Notes under the pieces: generated by a model
Seen by the model: only the letters and a program-made list of their open reading frames with translations
The model's database searches: none
What the model was told of the DNA's origin: nothing
Shown: one piece after another, positions 1 to 7,825 of the stretch
Layout of the letters: every line of letters begins with the position of its first letter
How positions within the stretch are numbered: position 1 is the first letter of the stretch
NCBI GenBank assembly: GCA_001931535.1
Contig: CP016211.1
Location: 9,532,377 to 9,596,376 of the forward strand
Origin: Minicystis rosea
GTDB lineage: Bacteria; Myxococcota_A; Polyangia; Polyangiales; Polyangiaceae
Direction of reading: 5' to 3'
DNA: 64,000 nucleotides
Made by a program: the position numbers and the translations under genes

Positions 1-377
1 CCGTCCTGCTTCAACGTAACCTGCTCTTCACCGCCGCCGGCCTTCAAGAGCCGCACGTCGTGCACGTAGAAGCGGAAGTCGGTGAGCTTCACCTGCGTGC
101 CCGCGGTGCCGAGCCCATCGTAGGTATCGGCGCAGGAGAACGTCTTGTCGCCGACGTGAGCCTCGAAGGAAATCTCCACGTCCTGCGCGCTCGGCGTGCC
201 GCCGCCGGTGCTCGAGGTCGTGGGCGCGCCGCCGCTGCTCGACGTCGACGGTGCGCCGCCGCTCGAGGTCGACGCGGTGCCGCCGCCGCCCGTCGCGGCA
301 CCGTCCGAGCCGCAGGCAGCGAGCGCAGCGATGCCAAGGAGAGCCCCCATCAAGGATGCAACCGTTCGCGTGAGCAT
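1..377 (-). CDS. MbnP-like lipoprotein (partial, 3' end off the window)
   Basis: The reading frame opens at the ATG at 377 and runs off the left edge (125 codons visible). An AGGAGG lies about 7 bp upstream of the start. The product has a lipoprotein signal peptide ending in the lipobox LAAC, a Gly/Ser/Thr/Pro linker, and then the start of a domain reading VEISFEAHVGDKTFSC, YDGLGTAG and LTDFRFYVHDVRLL. That pattern (one early Cys, then DFRFYV-DVRL) matches the MbnP family, the partner of the di-haem protein MbnH in copper-linked metallo-mystery pairs. MbnH would be expected further left, outside the window. It diverges from the beta-barrel gene at 528 across a 150-bp gap. The family call is from motif recall, and the metal is inferred. 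Confidence 0.75.
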   Translation of the reverse strand, partial: MLTRTVASLMGALLGIAALAACGSDGAATGGGGTASTSSGGAPSTSSSGGAPTTSSTGGGTPSAQDVEISFEAHVGDKTFSCADTYDGLGTAGTQVKLTDFRFYVHDVRLLKAGGGEEQVTLKQD

Positions 378-527
378 GAAGACACCTCCTCGGCGTCGAA
401 GCAGGGCACGAGCATAGTTCGCGGAGCGCTGAGCCGTGCGCGACAAGATGTCGCGGGTCTCACGCGCGGCGCGCCTCCAGTCGATGACGCAGCGATCGGC
501 TCGAACCAGAGGGGCCTTCCATGCAAC

Positions 528-1436
528 ATGATTCAGGTGATTCCTTGGCGAGCCCTCGGCGCCGGTGCAGCCGCCCTGACGATCCTGATCCACGCAACGC
601 CGGCCGCGGCGTGCGCCGTCTGCGGCGCGGGCGATCCGACGCTCAACGTGAGCGGCACCGAGAAGCCGTATGCCGGGCGGCTCCGCATCTCCGGTGATTT
701 CCGCGCCGGCGGGGCCAGCACCGGCGCCGGTGAGGCGCGCGTCGATCTGCACGAGCAGCGGCTCGATCTGGGCCTCGCGTATGCGCCGCTGGCCTCGCTC
801 TTCCTCACGCTCTCGGTGCCGCTCCTCCATCGCGAAGCGGCGCACATCGATGGATCGCGATCGAATGCTTGGACACCGGGTGACGTGGATCTCCGGGCCA
901 AAGGCTTCGTGTGGCGCGGACAACGCGGGCCCTTCGCGCATGGGCTCGCGCTCGTGGGCGGCCTGCGTTTGCCGAGCGCGCCGGTGCAAAAGGGTGCTGA
1001 TGGAATGCCACTCTCGGCGGCGCTCCAACCGGGCGGCAGCTCGGTGACGCCGCTCGCGGGAGCGTCCTACGATCTACGGCGCGGACCATGGTTCTTCTAT
1101 GCGAGCGCGACGTTCTTCGTGCCCTTCGCGGTGCGCGACGGCGCGCACGCCTGCGATGCGCTCCGCACCTCGGTGAGCCTGCAATATCAACCGCACCGCG
1201 CGATCGCCACGCGCCTCGGCCTCGATGGCCGGCTCGAGAGCAGCGCGGTGACCGATCGCATGTCCGACCCGAACGCGGGCGGCTTCATCGGTTACGTGTC
1301 ACCGGAGATCGTGGTGAGCCCGATATCCGATCTGGTGCTCATCGTCGGTGCGCGCTTCCCCGCGCTCCAAGCCCTGCGCGGCGTGCATCGCGAGGACACC
1401 ATCATCTCCATCGGCGCGGCCTACGATCTCCGCTGA
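528..1436 (+). CDS. Outer-membrane beta-barrel protein with CAVCGAGDPTL motif
   Basis: The product is 302 residues with a signal peptide ending near ATPAAA, followed at once by the Cys pair of CAVCGAGDPTL. The rest alternates short polar and hydrophobic stretches of the kind seen in beta-barrels (for example RLRISGDFRAGG and RLDLGLAYAPLASLFLTLSVPLL) and ends in an aromatic/Arg residue typical of outer-membrane proteins. The ATG at 528 is preferred because it gives a clean signal peptide. Proteins with a Cys-X-X-Cys start and GDPTL are commonly found beside MbnP and TonB receptors in Myxococcota; the MbnP-like gene diverges from it here and a TonB receptor follows it. A transport or metal role is an inference. 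Confidence 0.7.
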   Translation: MIQVIPWRALGAGAAALTILIHATPAAACAVCGAGDPTLNVSGTEKPYAGRLRISGDFRAGGASTGAGEARVDLHEQRLDLGLAYAPLASLFLTLSVPLLHREAAHIDGSRSNAWTPGDVDLRAKGFVWRGQRGPFAHGLALVGGLRLPSAPVQKGADGMPLSAALQPGGSSVTPLAGASYDLRRGPWFFYASATFFVPFAVRDGAHACDALRTSVSLQYQPHRAIATRLGLDGRLESSAVTDRMSDPNAGGFIGYVSPEIVVSPISDLVLIVGARFPALQALRGVHREDTIISIGAAYDLR

Positions 1437-1465
1437 CCTCGTCACGATCGCAATCGCGCGCGCCC

Positions 1466-1499
1466 GCGCACGCGAGGCGCGCACACGCGCACGCGAGGC
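1466..1499. repeat. Two 13-bp direct repeats, 21-bp period
   Basis: The 13-mer GCGCACGCGAGGC occurs at 1466-1478 and again at 1487-1499, exactly 21 bp apart (two helical turns), in the gap before the TonB-receptor gene that starts at 1631. This spacing would suit a dimeric regulator, but the local GC is so high that chance remains possible. Confidence 0.35.
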
Positions 1500-1602
1500 A
1501 ACGGCAGCGATTGACCATGATTTGCCGAAGCTCGACTGCGTCCGGGAGGAACCATGCGCAGGGGCCGATCGTATGAATGGTGACGAGGAGACGGCGCCGT
1601 GT

Positions 1603-1622
1603 TACGAACGGTACACTTCGTA
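1603..1622. promoter_or_regulatory. Inverted repeat TACGAA-N8-TTCGTA before TonB receptor
   Basis: A perfect 6-bp inverted repeat with an 8-bp spacer ends 8 bp before the ATG at 1631, where no Shine-Dalgarno sequence is visible. It is AT-richer than its surroundings. It could be an operator or a hairpin at the translation start. No known consensus was recognised. Confidence 0.3.
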
Positions 1623-1630
1623 GCACGACG

Positions 1631-4057
1631 ATGAATTCTCCGGGTTTTCTTCGGCATCTCGCATGGGGCGCGGCGTTCGCGGTGGTCGCCGTGCAGCCTG
1701 CGACGGCGAGCGCGCACGACGTGGTCTCGCCGGTGCCGAAGAGCACGCCGGCCGCCGAGTGGCCTCCGGGTCATGCGACGACGACACACGACATCGTCGT
1801 TCCGGTGGTGTTCGTCGTGAACACCGATGGTGCAGTGGCCGGTGTCGAATTGGAAGCGAGCCTCGATCCCGAGCTCGACGCCGCCGCCATCGCGACGGCC
1901 GCACGTTGGACGTTCGCGCCCGCGAAAGATGCCAAAGGCAACCCGGTGCGCGCCAAGATTCGCGGCATCGTCCGCTTCAAAGGGGTCGCGCCGGCGCCGC
2001 CTCCACCCCCTCCGCCCCCGCCTCCCGCGAGCGAGCCAGTCTCACCGCCGGAAACCGCGAACAAGGCACCTCCGCCGGAGAAGCCTTTGGAGGTTCGCGT
2101 CGCGGGCGAAGCGCCGCCGCGGAGCGCGGGTGAGACCGTGCGCAAGCAGGATCAGATTCGCGCCGCGCCCCATCGGACGGCGAGCGATCTGCTCTTGGTG
2201 GTGCCGGGCGTCTTCGTCACGCAGCACAGCGGGCAGGGCAAAGCCCATCAGATCTTCCTCCGCGGCTTCGACGCGGTGCACGGGCAGGACGTGGAGATTT
2301 GGGTCGCGGGCGCGCCCGTGAACGAGGTCTCCAACGTTCATGGGCAGGGATATGCCGACTTGCATTTCGTCATGCCCGAGGTGGTGAAGCAGATTCGCGC
2401 CCAGCCGGGCCCGTTCGATCCAAGGCAAGGCGATTTCGCGGTCGCCGGCACCCTCCGCTTCGATCTGGGTTATGCCGAGCCCGGCGTCACGGCCTCGCTC
2501 GGCGTGGGCACGTTTGGAGAGCGGCGCGTCTTCATGGGATATCACCCCGCGAACGCGCCCGAAGAGACGTTCGCCGCCTTCGAATACGAGAGCACCGACG
2601 GCTTCGGCCCGGCCCGCGCCGCGCGCCGCACGGCCGCCGTGGGACAGGCCGTCTTCGACGTGGGAAGCGCGGCCCGACTCCGCGTCATGGCCTCGACCTA
2701 CAATGCCCGCTTCGACTCCGCGGGCGTGTTGCTCCTGAGCGACATCGAGTCGGGCAAAGTCGATCGCTTCGCCACCTACGACCCCAAACAAGGGGGCGAG
2801 TCGACGCGGCATCAGGTGGTCGCGGAGATTGGCAGTCAGGACGACGCCGAGAAATCGCGCTGGTCCATCGCGCCGTACTTCGTGGCCCGGAGCCTGCGGC
2901 TCCGCTCGAACTTCACGGGCTATCTCGAAGACTCCATCAACGGCGACTCGACCCAACAGATCAACAACTCCTTCACCATCGGGATGACCGGCTCGTACCG
3001 GCGCGCCTTCCGCATCTTCGCCGACGAGGACGCGGCCATCGAAGGTGGGGTGAGCGCTCGCAACGATTGGATCGAGCAATCGCAGCGGCGGCTCGCGGGC
3101 GTGAACGACAAGACGACGAAGACGCTGGTCGACGCGTCCGTGCGCGCCACCGACATCGCGGGGTATCTCGATGCGTCGCTGAAGATCTTGAAGCGCGCGG
3201 TGATCCGTGGCGGGCTGCGCGTCGATGGGCTCTCCTATGGCACGGAGGATCGCGTCGACGATGCCGCCGGCGCCGCTCGCTCCGCGCTCGGCGCGCACAT
3301 CGGCGGTAAAGCCACCATCGATGTGGTGACGCTCCCCGGATTGCACGTCTTGGCGAGCTATGGAGACGGCTTCCGCTCACCGCAGGCGCGGAGCTTGGGG
3401 GACGGCGAGCGCACGCCCTTCACCACCGTACGCGCCTTCGAGGCGGGCCTGCGCTACGGCGATGGGCGCGGCATCGAGGCGACGGCGGCCGTGTTCCACA
3501 CTCGGCTCGACGGAGACCTGGTCTTCGATCAAGCGACCGTGCGCAACGAGCCTGTCCCCGCCACGCAGCGCACGGGATTCGCGCTCGATCTCACGCTCCG
3601 CCCGCGCCCGTGGATCACGCAGACGGCCAGCGTCACGTACACGCGCGCTTCGTTCACCGCCTCGGACGCCACGTATCACGCCGGTGATCTCGTGCCTTAC
3701 GTGCCTCAGCTCGTGGCCCGATCCGATCTCTCGCTCACGCCGCGGATCGCGCGGTTTTGGGATCGTGATTTGGTGGGTCGCGTGGGCGTGGGGCTCACGT
3801 TCTTGGGGGTGCGTCCCCTGCCTTATGGGGAGACGGGACAAGAGGTCTTCCTCGCCGATGCGTCGCTGGGCCTGCGCTTCAAGGAGGCGGAGATCCGAGC
3901 GGACATGTTCAACGTGCTCGATGCCAAGTGGTACGACGGCCAGTTCACTTATGCCTCGAGCTGGGTGCGCGGCGCCACACCGTCGCTCATCCCCGTCCGG
4001 CACGTGACCGCCGGCGCGCCGCGCACGGTTCTCGTCTCGTTTTCCGTTCATCTGTAA
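1631..4057 (+). CDS. TonB-dependent receptor with N-terminal TonB C-terminal-type domain (cassette A)
   Basis: The product is 808 residues. Order: signal peptide (about 1-28, ending TASA), a TonB C-terminal-type domain (about 50-120; VVNTDGAVAGVELEAS, AARWTFAPAKDAKG), a proline-rich linker with an unbroken run of 10 prolines, a plug domain (ASDLLLVVPGVFVTQ, QIFLRGFD, GPFDPRQGDFAVAG) and a beta-barrel of about 500 residues ending VSFSVHL. The ATG at 1631 is preferred over an in-frame upstream GTG/ATG because it gives the signal peptide. TonB domains normally sit on an inner-membrane anchor; here one is fused to the receptor. Two lipoprotein genes follow at 11-bp spacing. The receptor at 17573 is a full-length homologue. 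The substrate is unknown; metal is suspected from context. Confidence 0.88.
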   Translation: MNSPGFLRHLAWGAAFAVVAVQPATASAHDVVSPVPKSTPAAEWPPGHATTTHDIVVPVVFVVNTDGAVAGVELEASLDPELDAAAIATAARWTFAPAKDAKGNPVRAKIRGIVRFKGVAPAPPPPPPPPPPASEPVSPPETANKAPPPEKPLEVRVAGEAPPRSAGETVRKQDQIRAAPHRTASDLLLVVPGVFVTQHSGQGKAHQIFLRGFDAVHGQDVEIWVAGAPVNEVSNVHGQGYADLHFVMPEVVKQIRAQPGPFDPRQGDFAVAGTLRFDLGYAEPGVTASLGVGTFGERRVFMGYHPANAPEETFAAFEYESTDGFGPARAARRTAAVGQAVFDVGSAARLRVMASTYNARFDSAGVLLLSDIESGKVDRFATYDPKQGGESTRHQVVAEIGSQDDAEKSRWSIAPYFVARSLRLRSNFTGYLEDSINGDSTQQINNSFTIGMTGSYRRAFRIFADEDAAIEGGVSARNDWIEQSQRRLAGVNDKTTKTLVDASVRATDIAGYLDASLKILKRAVIRGGLRVDGLSYGTEDRVDDAAGAARSALGAHIGGKATIDVVTLPGLHVLASYGDGFRSPQARSLGDGERTPFTTVRAFEAGLRYGDGRGIEATAAVFHTRLDGDLVFDQATVRNEPVPATQRTGFALDLTLRPRPWITQTASVTYTRASFTASDATYHAGDLVPYVPQLVARSDLSLTPRIARFWDRDLVGRVGVGLTFLGVRPLPYGETGQEVFLADASLGLRFKEAEIRADMFNVLDAKWYDGQFTYASSWVRGATPSLIPVRHVTAGAPRTVLVSFSVHL

Positions 4058-4068
4058 CGAGGTGCATC

Positions 4069-4905
4069 ATGCCGTTTCGATTCCTTCGCCGACTCGGCCT
4101 CATCGCCGCCGGCACCGTCGCGCTCTCCGCGCTCGCCCTTTCCACGGGCGCGGCGCTCTCCGCGTGCGGGAGCGATTCCACGACCGGCATTCGGGTGACG
4201 TTGAAGACACGCATCGTGGCCGACGACGGGGTGAAGGCGCCCTTCACCAATGCTTATGGCTGGTCGATTCAATTGCAGAAGGTCGCGATCTCGGTGGGCG
4301 CGCTCTACTACTTCGATGGAGCGCCGATCTTCTCGGCGGGCCTCCCGCCGCGGCTCCACCTCGGCGACTTCCTCCTGCGCAGCGCGCACGCGCATCCCGG
4401 GCATTACCAAACGGGCAATGCCATGGGGCAGATGCTCACGCCGTCCTCGGTCGATCTGGCGCTCGGTGATGCCGATTTGCCCGCGGGCGAGGGCACGAGC
4501 GGCATCTTCCGATCGGGTCGCTTCGTCTTCGGCGACAAGCCCACGGGATCGGCTGCATCCACGCTCGGAGACTACGTGGTACTGCTCGAAGGCGAGGCCA
4601 AGAAAGACTCGATGACGCGTGTCTTTCGGGCGGCCGGCGCGCTCGCGGACACGCTCGATTCGTATGGTGAGCCCAAGCTCGATGGGTGCGCGTTCGACGA
4701 GGACGAGATCGACGTCGAGGCCAATGGGACGGTGACGGTGCACATCAAGCCCAGTGTGTGGCTCGATCAATCGGAGTTCGACGAGGTGCCGGAGAGCACC
4801 GATGGGACACCCGTCGAGCTCACGCCCGACGAGGAAGCATTCAAAGGTTTCGTGCGTGGCCTGAAAAAAGGGTCCGCGGTGGTGTTCAGCTACGGCGTCA
4901 ACTGA
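4069..4905 (+). CDS. Lipoprotein of cassette A, family 1
   Basis: The product is 278 residues with a signal peptide and lipobox LSAC, so it is probably lipid-anchored. The mature part holds GWSIQLQKVAISVGALYY, then a His-rich stretch SAHAHPGHYQTGNAMGQM that could bind metal, and ends VVFSYGVN. Aligned by eye it is homologous to the lipoprotein at 20134: GYEVSLTRATLHVGAVYL, LPGTYVAQVTEGLDVDML and the C-terminal LLLRIDPRGFFTNVDF match here in order, the last to VHIKPSVWLDQSEFDEV. It lies 11 bp after the receptor and 11 bp before the next lipoprotein, so co-transcription is likely. I do not recognise a named family. A substrate-capture role for the receptor is inferred. Confidence 0.8.
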   Translation: MPFRFLRRLGLIAAGTVALSALALSTGAALSACGSDSTTGIRVTLKTRIVADDGVKAPFTNAYGWSIQLQKVAISVGALYYFDGAPIFSAGLPPRLHLGDFLLRSAHAHPGHYQTGNAMGQMLTPSSVDLALGDADLPAGEGTSGIFRSGRFVFGDKPTGSAASTLGDYVVLLEGEAKKDSMTRVFRAAGALADTLDSYGEPKLDGCAFDEDEIDVEANGTVTVHIKPSVWLDQSEFDEVPESTDGTPVELTPDEEAFKGFVRGLKKGSAVVFSYGVN

Positions 4906-4916
4906 AGGAGACGACG

Positions 4917-5765
4917 ATGATGAAGCGATGGTGTGCCATCGCGGCGGCGGGCCTCGCGCTCGCCGGCTGCGGTGGTGGTGGGCAGGGGAACGTCGAATTT
5001 TCGAGCTGGGGTGAGGAGTACATCGAGAAAGAGATCCCGAGCTCGGTGTTCGCCGATGGGTGGAGCGTTCATTATTCGAAGTTCCTCGTGGTGATCGGGA
5101 AGATCGAGATCGCCGACGAGGCCGGCCTGGTCGGCGCCGAGATGACGGGCTCGAAGCTCATCAACCATGTCTCGCCGGGCGTGAAGGCCATCGAGACCTT
5201 CCGCGATCTGGAGGCCAAGGCCTGGACCAAGGTCAGCTATCAGATCGCGCCGGCCGACGACGCGACCACGCTCGGTGACGGCGCCACCGACGCGGATCTC
5301 ACCATGATGAAGGAGAAGGGCTACTCCGTGTACGTCGAGGCCGAGGCCACGAAGGATGCGATCAAGAAGACCTACAAATGGGGCTTCGATCTCGCGACCG
5401 CGTACAACGACTGCAAGGGCGACAAGGACGGCAAAGAGACGTTCGGCGTGCTCGTCACCAACGGCGGGACGGATCAGGTGGAGCTGACGATCCACGGAGA
5501 TCATCTCTATTACGACGATCTCCAGGCCGCGAATGCCAAGGTCCGCTTCAATGCCATCGCGGCGGCGGACAAGAACGACGACGGCGAGATCACGCTGGAG
5601 GAGCTCGGGGCGGTGAAGCTCACCGACATCGATCCTGCGGACGGAGCGTATGGGACGGGCGCGGCCGGCGACGTCGACGATCTGCGGGCCTTCGTCAGCG
5701 ATCTCTCGCGCACCGTGGGGCATTTCCGCGGTGAGGGAGAGTGCTTCGCGGGAGATCCGAAGTAG
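4917..5765 (+). CDS. Lipoprotein of cassette A, family 2, with an EF-hand loop
   Basis: The product is 282 residues; AAGGAG lies 6 bp before the ATG at 4917 (a second ATG follows immediately). The signal peptide ends in the lipobox LAGC with a Gly-rich start to the mature protein. A marker segment, FADGWSVHYSKFLVVIGKI, matches FVDGWEVKFTRLIVTVDKI in the lipoprotein at 20975, making the two paralogous. Near the C-terminus DKNDDGEITLEE is a textbook EF-hand loop (D1, N3, D5, G6, I8, E12), absent from the paralogue. It is the last gene of cassette A. The biochemical role is unknown; calcium binding by the loop is predicted from sequence only. Confidence 0.8.
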   Translation: MMKRWCAIAAAGLALAGCGGGGQGNVEFSSWGEEYIEKEIPSSVFADGWSVHYSKFLVVIGKIEIADEAGLVGAEMTGSKLINHVSPGVKAIETFRDLEAKAWTKVSYQIAPADDATTLGDGATDADLTMMKEKGYSVYVEAEATKDAIKKTYKWGFDLATAYNDCKGDKDGKETFGVLVTNGGTDQVELTIHGDHLYYDDLQAANAKVRFNAIAAADKNDDGEITLEELGAVKLTDIDPADGAYGTGAAGDVDDLRAFVSDLSRTVGHFRGEGECFAGDPK

Positions 5766-5901
5766 CGAGAGCAGGCGGTACGGACGTCCGATGCGGGGCG
5801 GGCGCCGACATCGTGAGACACGGAACCGGCCGGGTGCCGGGACGCGGCGATCCGCGATGGTGGCGAGTCGCGAGGAGAGCGAGTGAGGCTCGAGGCGATC
5901 C

Positions 5902-5944
5902 GATGATGGCTTTGGCGAAGAGGGGGTTCGCCAAAGCCATCATC
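5902..5944. terminator. Perfect 18-bp hairpin between convergent genes
   Basis: GATGATGGCTTTGGCGAA (5902-5919) is repeated as its exact reverse complement at 5927-5944 around the 7-nt loop GAGGGGG. It sits between the end of cassette A (5765) and the end of the leftward SUKH gene (5966), where a bidirectional terminator would be expected. There is no U-tract on either side, so it is either an atypical terminator or an RNA-stability element. Confidence 0.6.
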
Positions 5945-5965
5945 GTCGTTGCCTGGGATACGTGA

Positions 5966-7504
5966 TCAGCGCTTCTTGGGCTTGGCCTTCTCGGCCGGGG
6001 CGCCGGCGCCGCCGAGCTCCCACGCTTGAAGGTGCTTGCGCACGGCGGCGTTGTTCGTGGGCGGGATGGCGGCGATGAGCTTGCGCACGCCGGCGAGGGC
6101 GGCCGCGTCGTCGTCGGCCTCGAGCGCGTAGGCGCGCCCGGTGTGTCCGGCGATGAGGAGCAGTCGATCGCGCTCGCCGTCGGTCCACGCGGGCGCGGCG
6201 ATCTTGATGGCCTCCGTGAGCGCGGCGGCGCCGTCGCGCGCAAACGCGGCGGCGATGATCCGGCCGGCCCCGTCCGCTTGATCGCCGAGGCTCTCGGCGT
6301 CCGGCGCGAGGCCGTCGATCACGAGATCGAGGGAGGCCATGTCGAGCCGGCGCGCGAGATCGGCGATATCACGCGCGACACCGGGAGGATCCATCAGATC
6401 GACGACGCGGAAGCCGCCGCGCGCGAGGGCGGCTTTCGCCTCTTCGTACGTCGCGCCGGCGTGGAAGCCGTGGCTCTCCGAATACTCTTCGTCCGTCTCG
6501 GCCTCGGCGTCGGTGTAGAGCTGGCGACGAAGGTTGTGCTCTTCGATGAAGGCCTCGATGGCGGAGAAGGTCAGCTCCCCTTCGTCCTCGTCGACGTCCG
6601 GCTCGTCGATGGCGCTGAGGTGTTTGGCGAGGGCCTTTTGATCATCACGATAGAAGTAACAGGGAGAGGTCGTGAACGCCGCGGGAACACGCTCGTCGCC
6701 GACCTTGGCCCCTTTGCCGAGCTGGAAGAGGAATACGTATTTGCCGGCCTTCCCCTTCGAGGGCGCCAAGGCTTTGGGAGAGGGAACCGTCGCGTCGTAG
6801 GCCGCCTCCGCGACGCCGCTCTCTTCGTCGTCGCTCCCCTCGTCATCGCTCTCTTCGTCGTCGCTCTCGTCGTCCTCGTCTTCGTCGTCCTCGTCCTCGT
6901 CGTCCTCATCGTCGTCGTCCGCGGCGGCCGCTTCGCCGTCACCCCAGGTTTGCTCCTGGAGCCACGAGAGGAAATCCTCGCCGTCGACGGTGCGCGAGTC
7001 GTCGTCGTGCCAGACGCAGATGACTTGGCCGACCTTGCCGCGCTTTGCGGGGGCGAGATCGATCATCTCGTTGTTGCCGCCGAAATCCATGGTGACGGGG
7101 ATCCACTCGGGGATCCACCATTTCTGTTGAACGCCCGGGTCTGGCTCGACGCTGTCGTCGTTCTCGTCGCCGACCTCCTCCATGACCTCTTTCCACACCC
7201 CCCATTGATGGAGCATGCCCTCGAGGCCCAGCAGGGCACGGCCGTTGAACATGGGCACTTCGTCCGGGCCGCCGTCGTGCGCGAGATAATAGGCCCGCAC
7301 CTCGTGGGGGAAGGTGACGCCGAGCTTGGCTTCGGCCTTGGCGATGGCCTTCTCCGAAGCGCCGGGCGGCAAGGTGAATCCGGCCTTGCGCGCGAGGGCC
7401 TCGATCTTCGCGATCGCGCCCGCGTATCTCGCCGGATCGAAGGGCACGGCCCCCGTCTCTGCTTTGCCCGCGTTGCCGGCCTTTTCGACGTTCTTCTTCG
7501 CCAC
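5966..7504 (-). CDS. SMI1/KNR4 (SUKH) family protein with long acidic tract
   Basis: The GTG at 7504 is chosen because GGAGG lies 9 bp upstream; it gives 512 residues. Residues 25-190 look like a SUKH domain: an initial helix (ALARKAGFTLPPGASEKAI), then KLGVTFPHEVRAYYLAHDGG, then QVICVWHDDDSRTVDGEDFLSWL. A run of about 35 Asp/Glu/Ser residues follows (about 196-232), coded by a TCGTCGTCC-like microsatellite on the plus strand. The C-terminal half, rich in Ala and Asp, is not recognised. SUKH domains are common in immunity proteins of toxin systems and in cell-wall regulators such as yeast Knr4. No toxin gene is adjacent, so the role is open. Confidence 0.7.
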   Translation of the reverse strand: MAKKNVEKAGNAGKAETGAVPFDPARYAGAIAKIEALARKAGFTLPPGASEKAIAKAEAKLGVTFPHEVRAYYLAHDGGPDEVPMFNGRALLGLEGMLHQWGVWKEVMEEVGDENDDSVEPDPGVQQKWWIPEWIPVTMDFGGNNEMIDLAPAKRGKVGQVICVWHDDDSRTVDGEDFLSWLQEQTWGDGEAAAADDDDEDDEDEDDEDEDDESDDEESDDEGSDDEESGVAEAAYDATVPSPKALAPSKGKAGKYVFLFQLGKGAKVGDERVPAAFTTSPCYFYRDDQKALAKHLSAIDEPDVDEDEGELTFSAIEAFIEEHNLRRQLYTDAEAETDEEYSESHGFHAGATYEEAKAALARGGFRVVDLMDPPGVARDIADLARRLDMASLDLVIDGLAPDAESLGDQADGAGRIIAAAFARDGAAALTEAIKIAAPAWTDGERDRLLLIAGHTGRAYALEADDDAAALAGVRKLIAAIPPTNNAAVRKHLQAWELGGAGAPAEKAKPKKR

Positions 7505-7825
7505 GCTTCGATCCTCCGCTCGATGAGTGAGCCCGCATGCTCGCGCGCCTCCGGCGACAGGCCAAGTCAAACCTCGTCAAACGGGGTCAACGACCGCGCT
7601 GAACCGAGAGATGTGCGCGATTTTGCAGCCGAGCGTACGGCCTCCCGACGCGGCGCGACGGCCCGGCGCGTCAGCAGGGTTGTTCAAAAACGGGTGGGCT
7701 CGCGTTCAAGACGGCGCGCGAGCGATCGCCCAACCTCCTCCGTGAAAGCACGGAAGGCTGCGCGTGGTGCGCGCACGGCCTTTCGGTTCCACGCAGACGC
7801 GAAGCTCGCGTGAGGAGGTATGCCC
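7505..7825. other. Divergent intergenic region (321 bp)
   Basis: This gap separates the leftward SUKH gene from the rightward ketone-degradation operon, so it should hold promoters for both. The only clear structure is the GTCAA triplet at 7566-7590. No convincing -35/-10 pair was found. Confidence 0.5.
7566..7590. promoter_or_regulatory. Three GTCAA repeats at exact 10-bp spacing
   Basis: GTCAA occurs at 7566-7570, 7576-7580 and 7586-7590, one helical turn apart, in the divergent promoter region. Read on the minus strand they are TTGAC repeats, so the last could serve as a -35 element for the SUKH gene. A direct-repeat operator is the other reading. Confidence 0.35.

Noticed and set aside
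5966..7504. Toxin-immunity pairing for the SUKH protein
   Set aside because: Neither neighbour is a toxin candidate, so immunity is only a general possibility of the fold.
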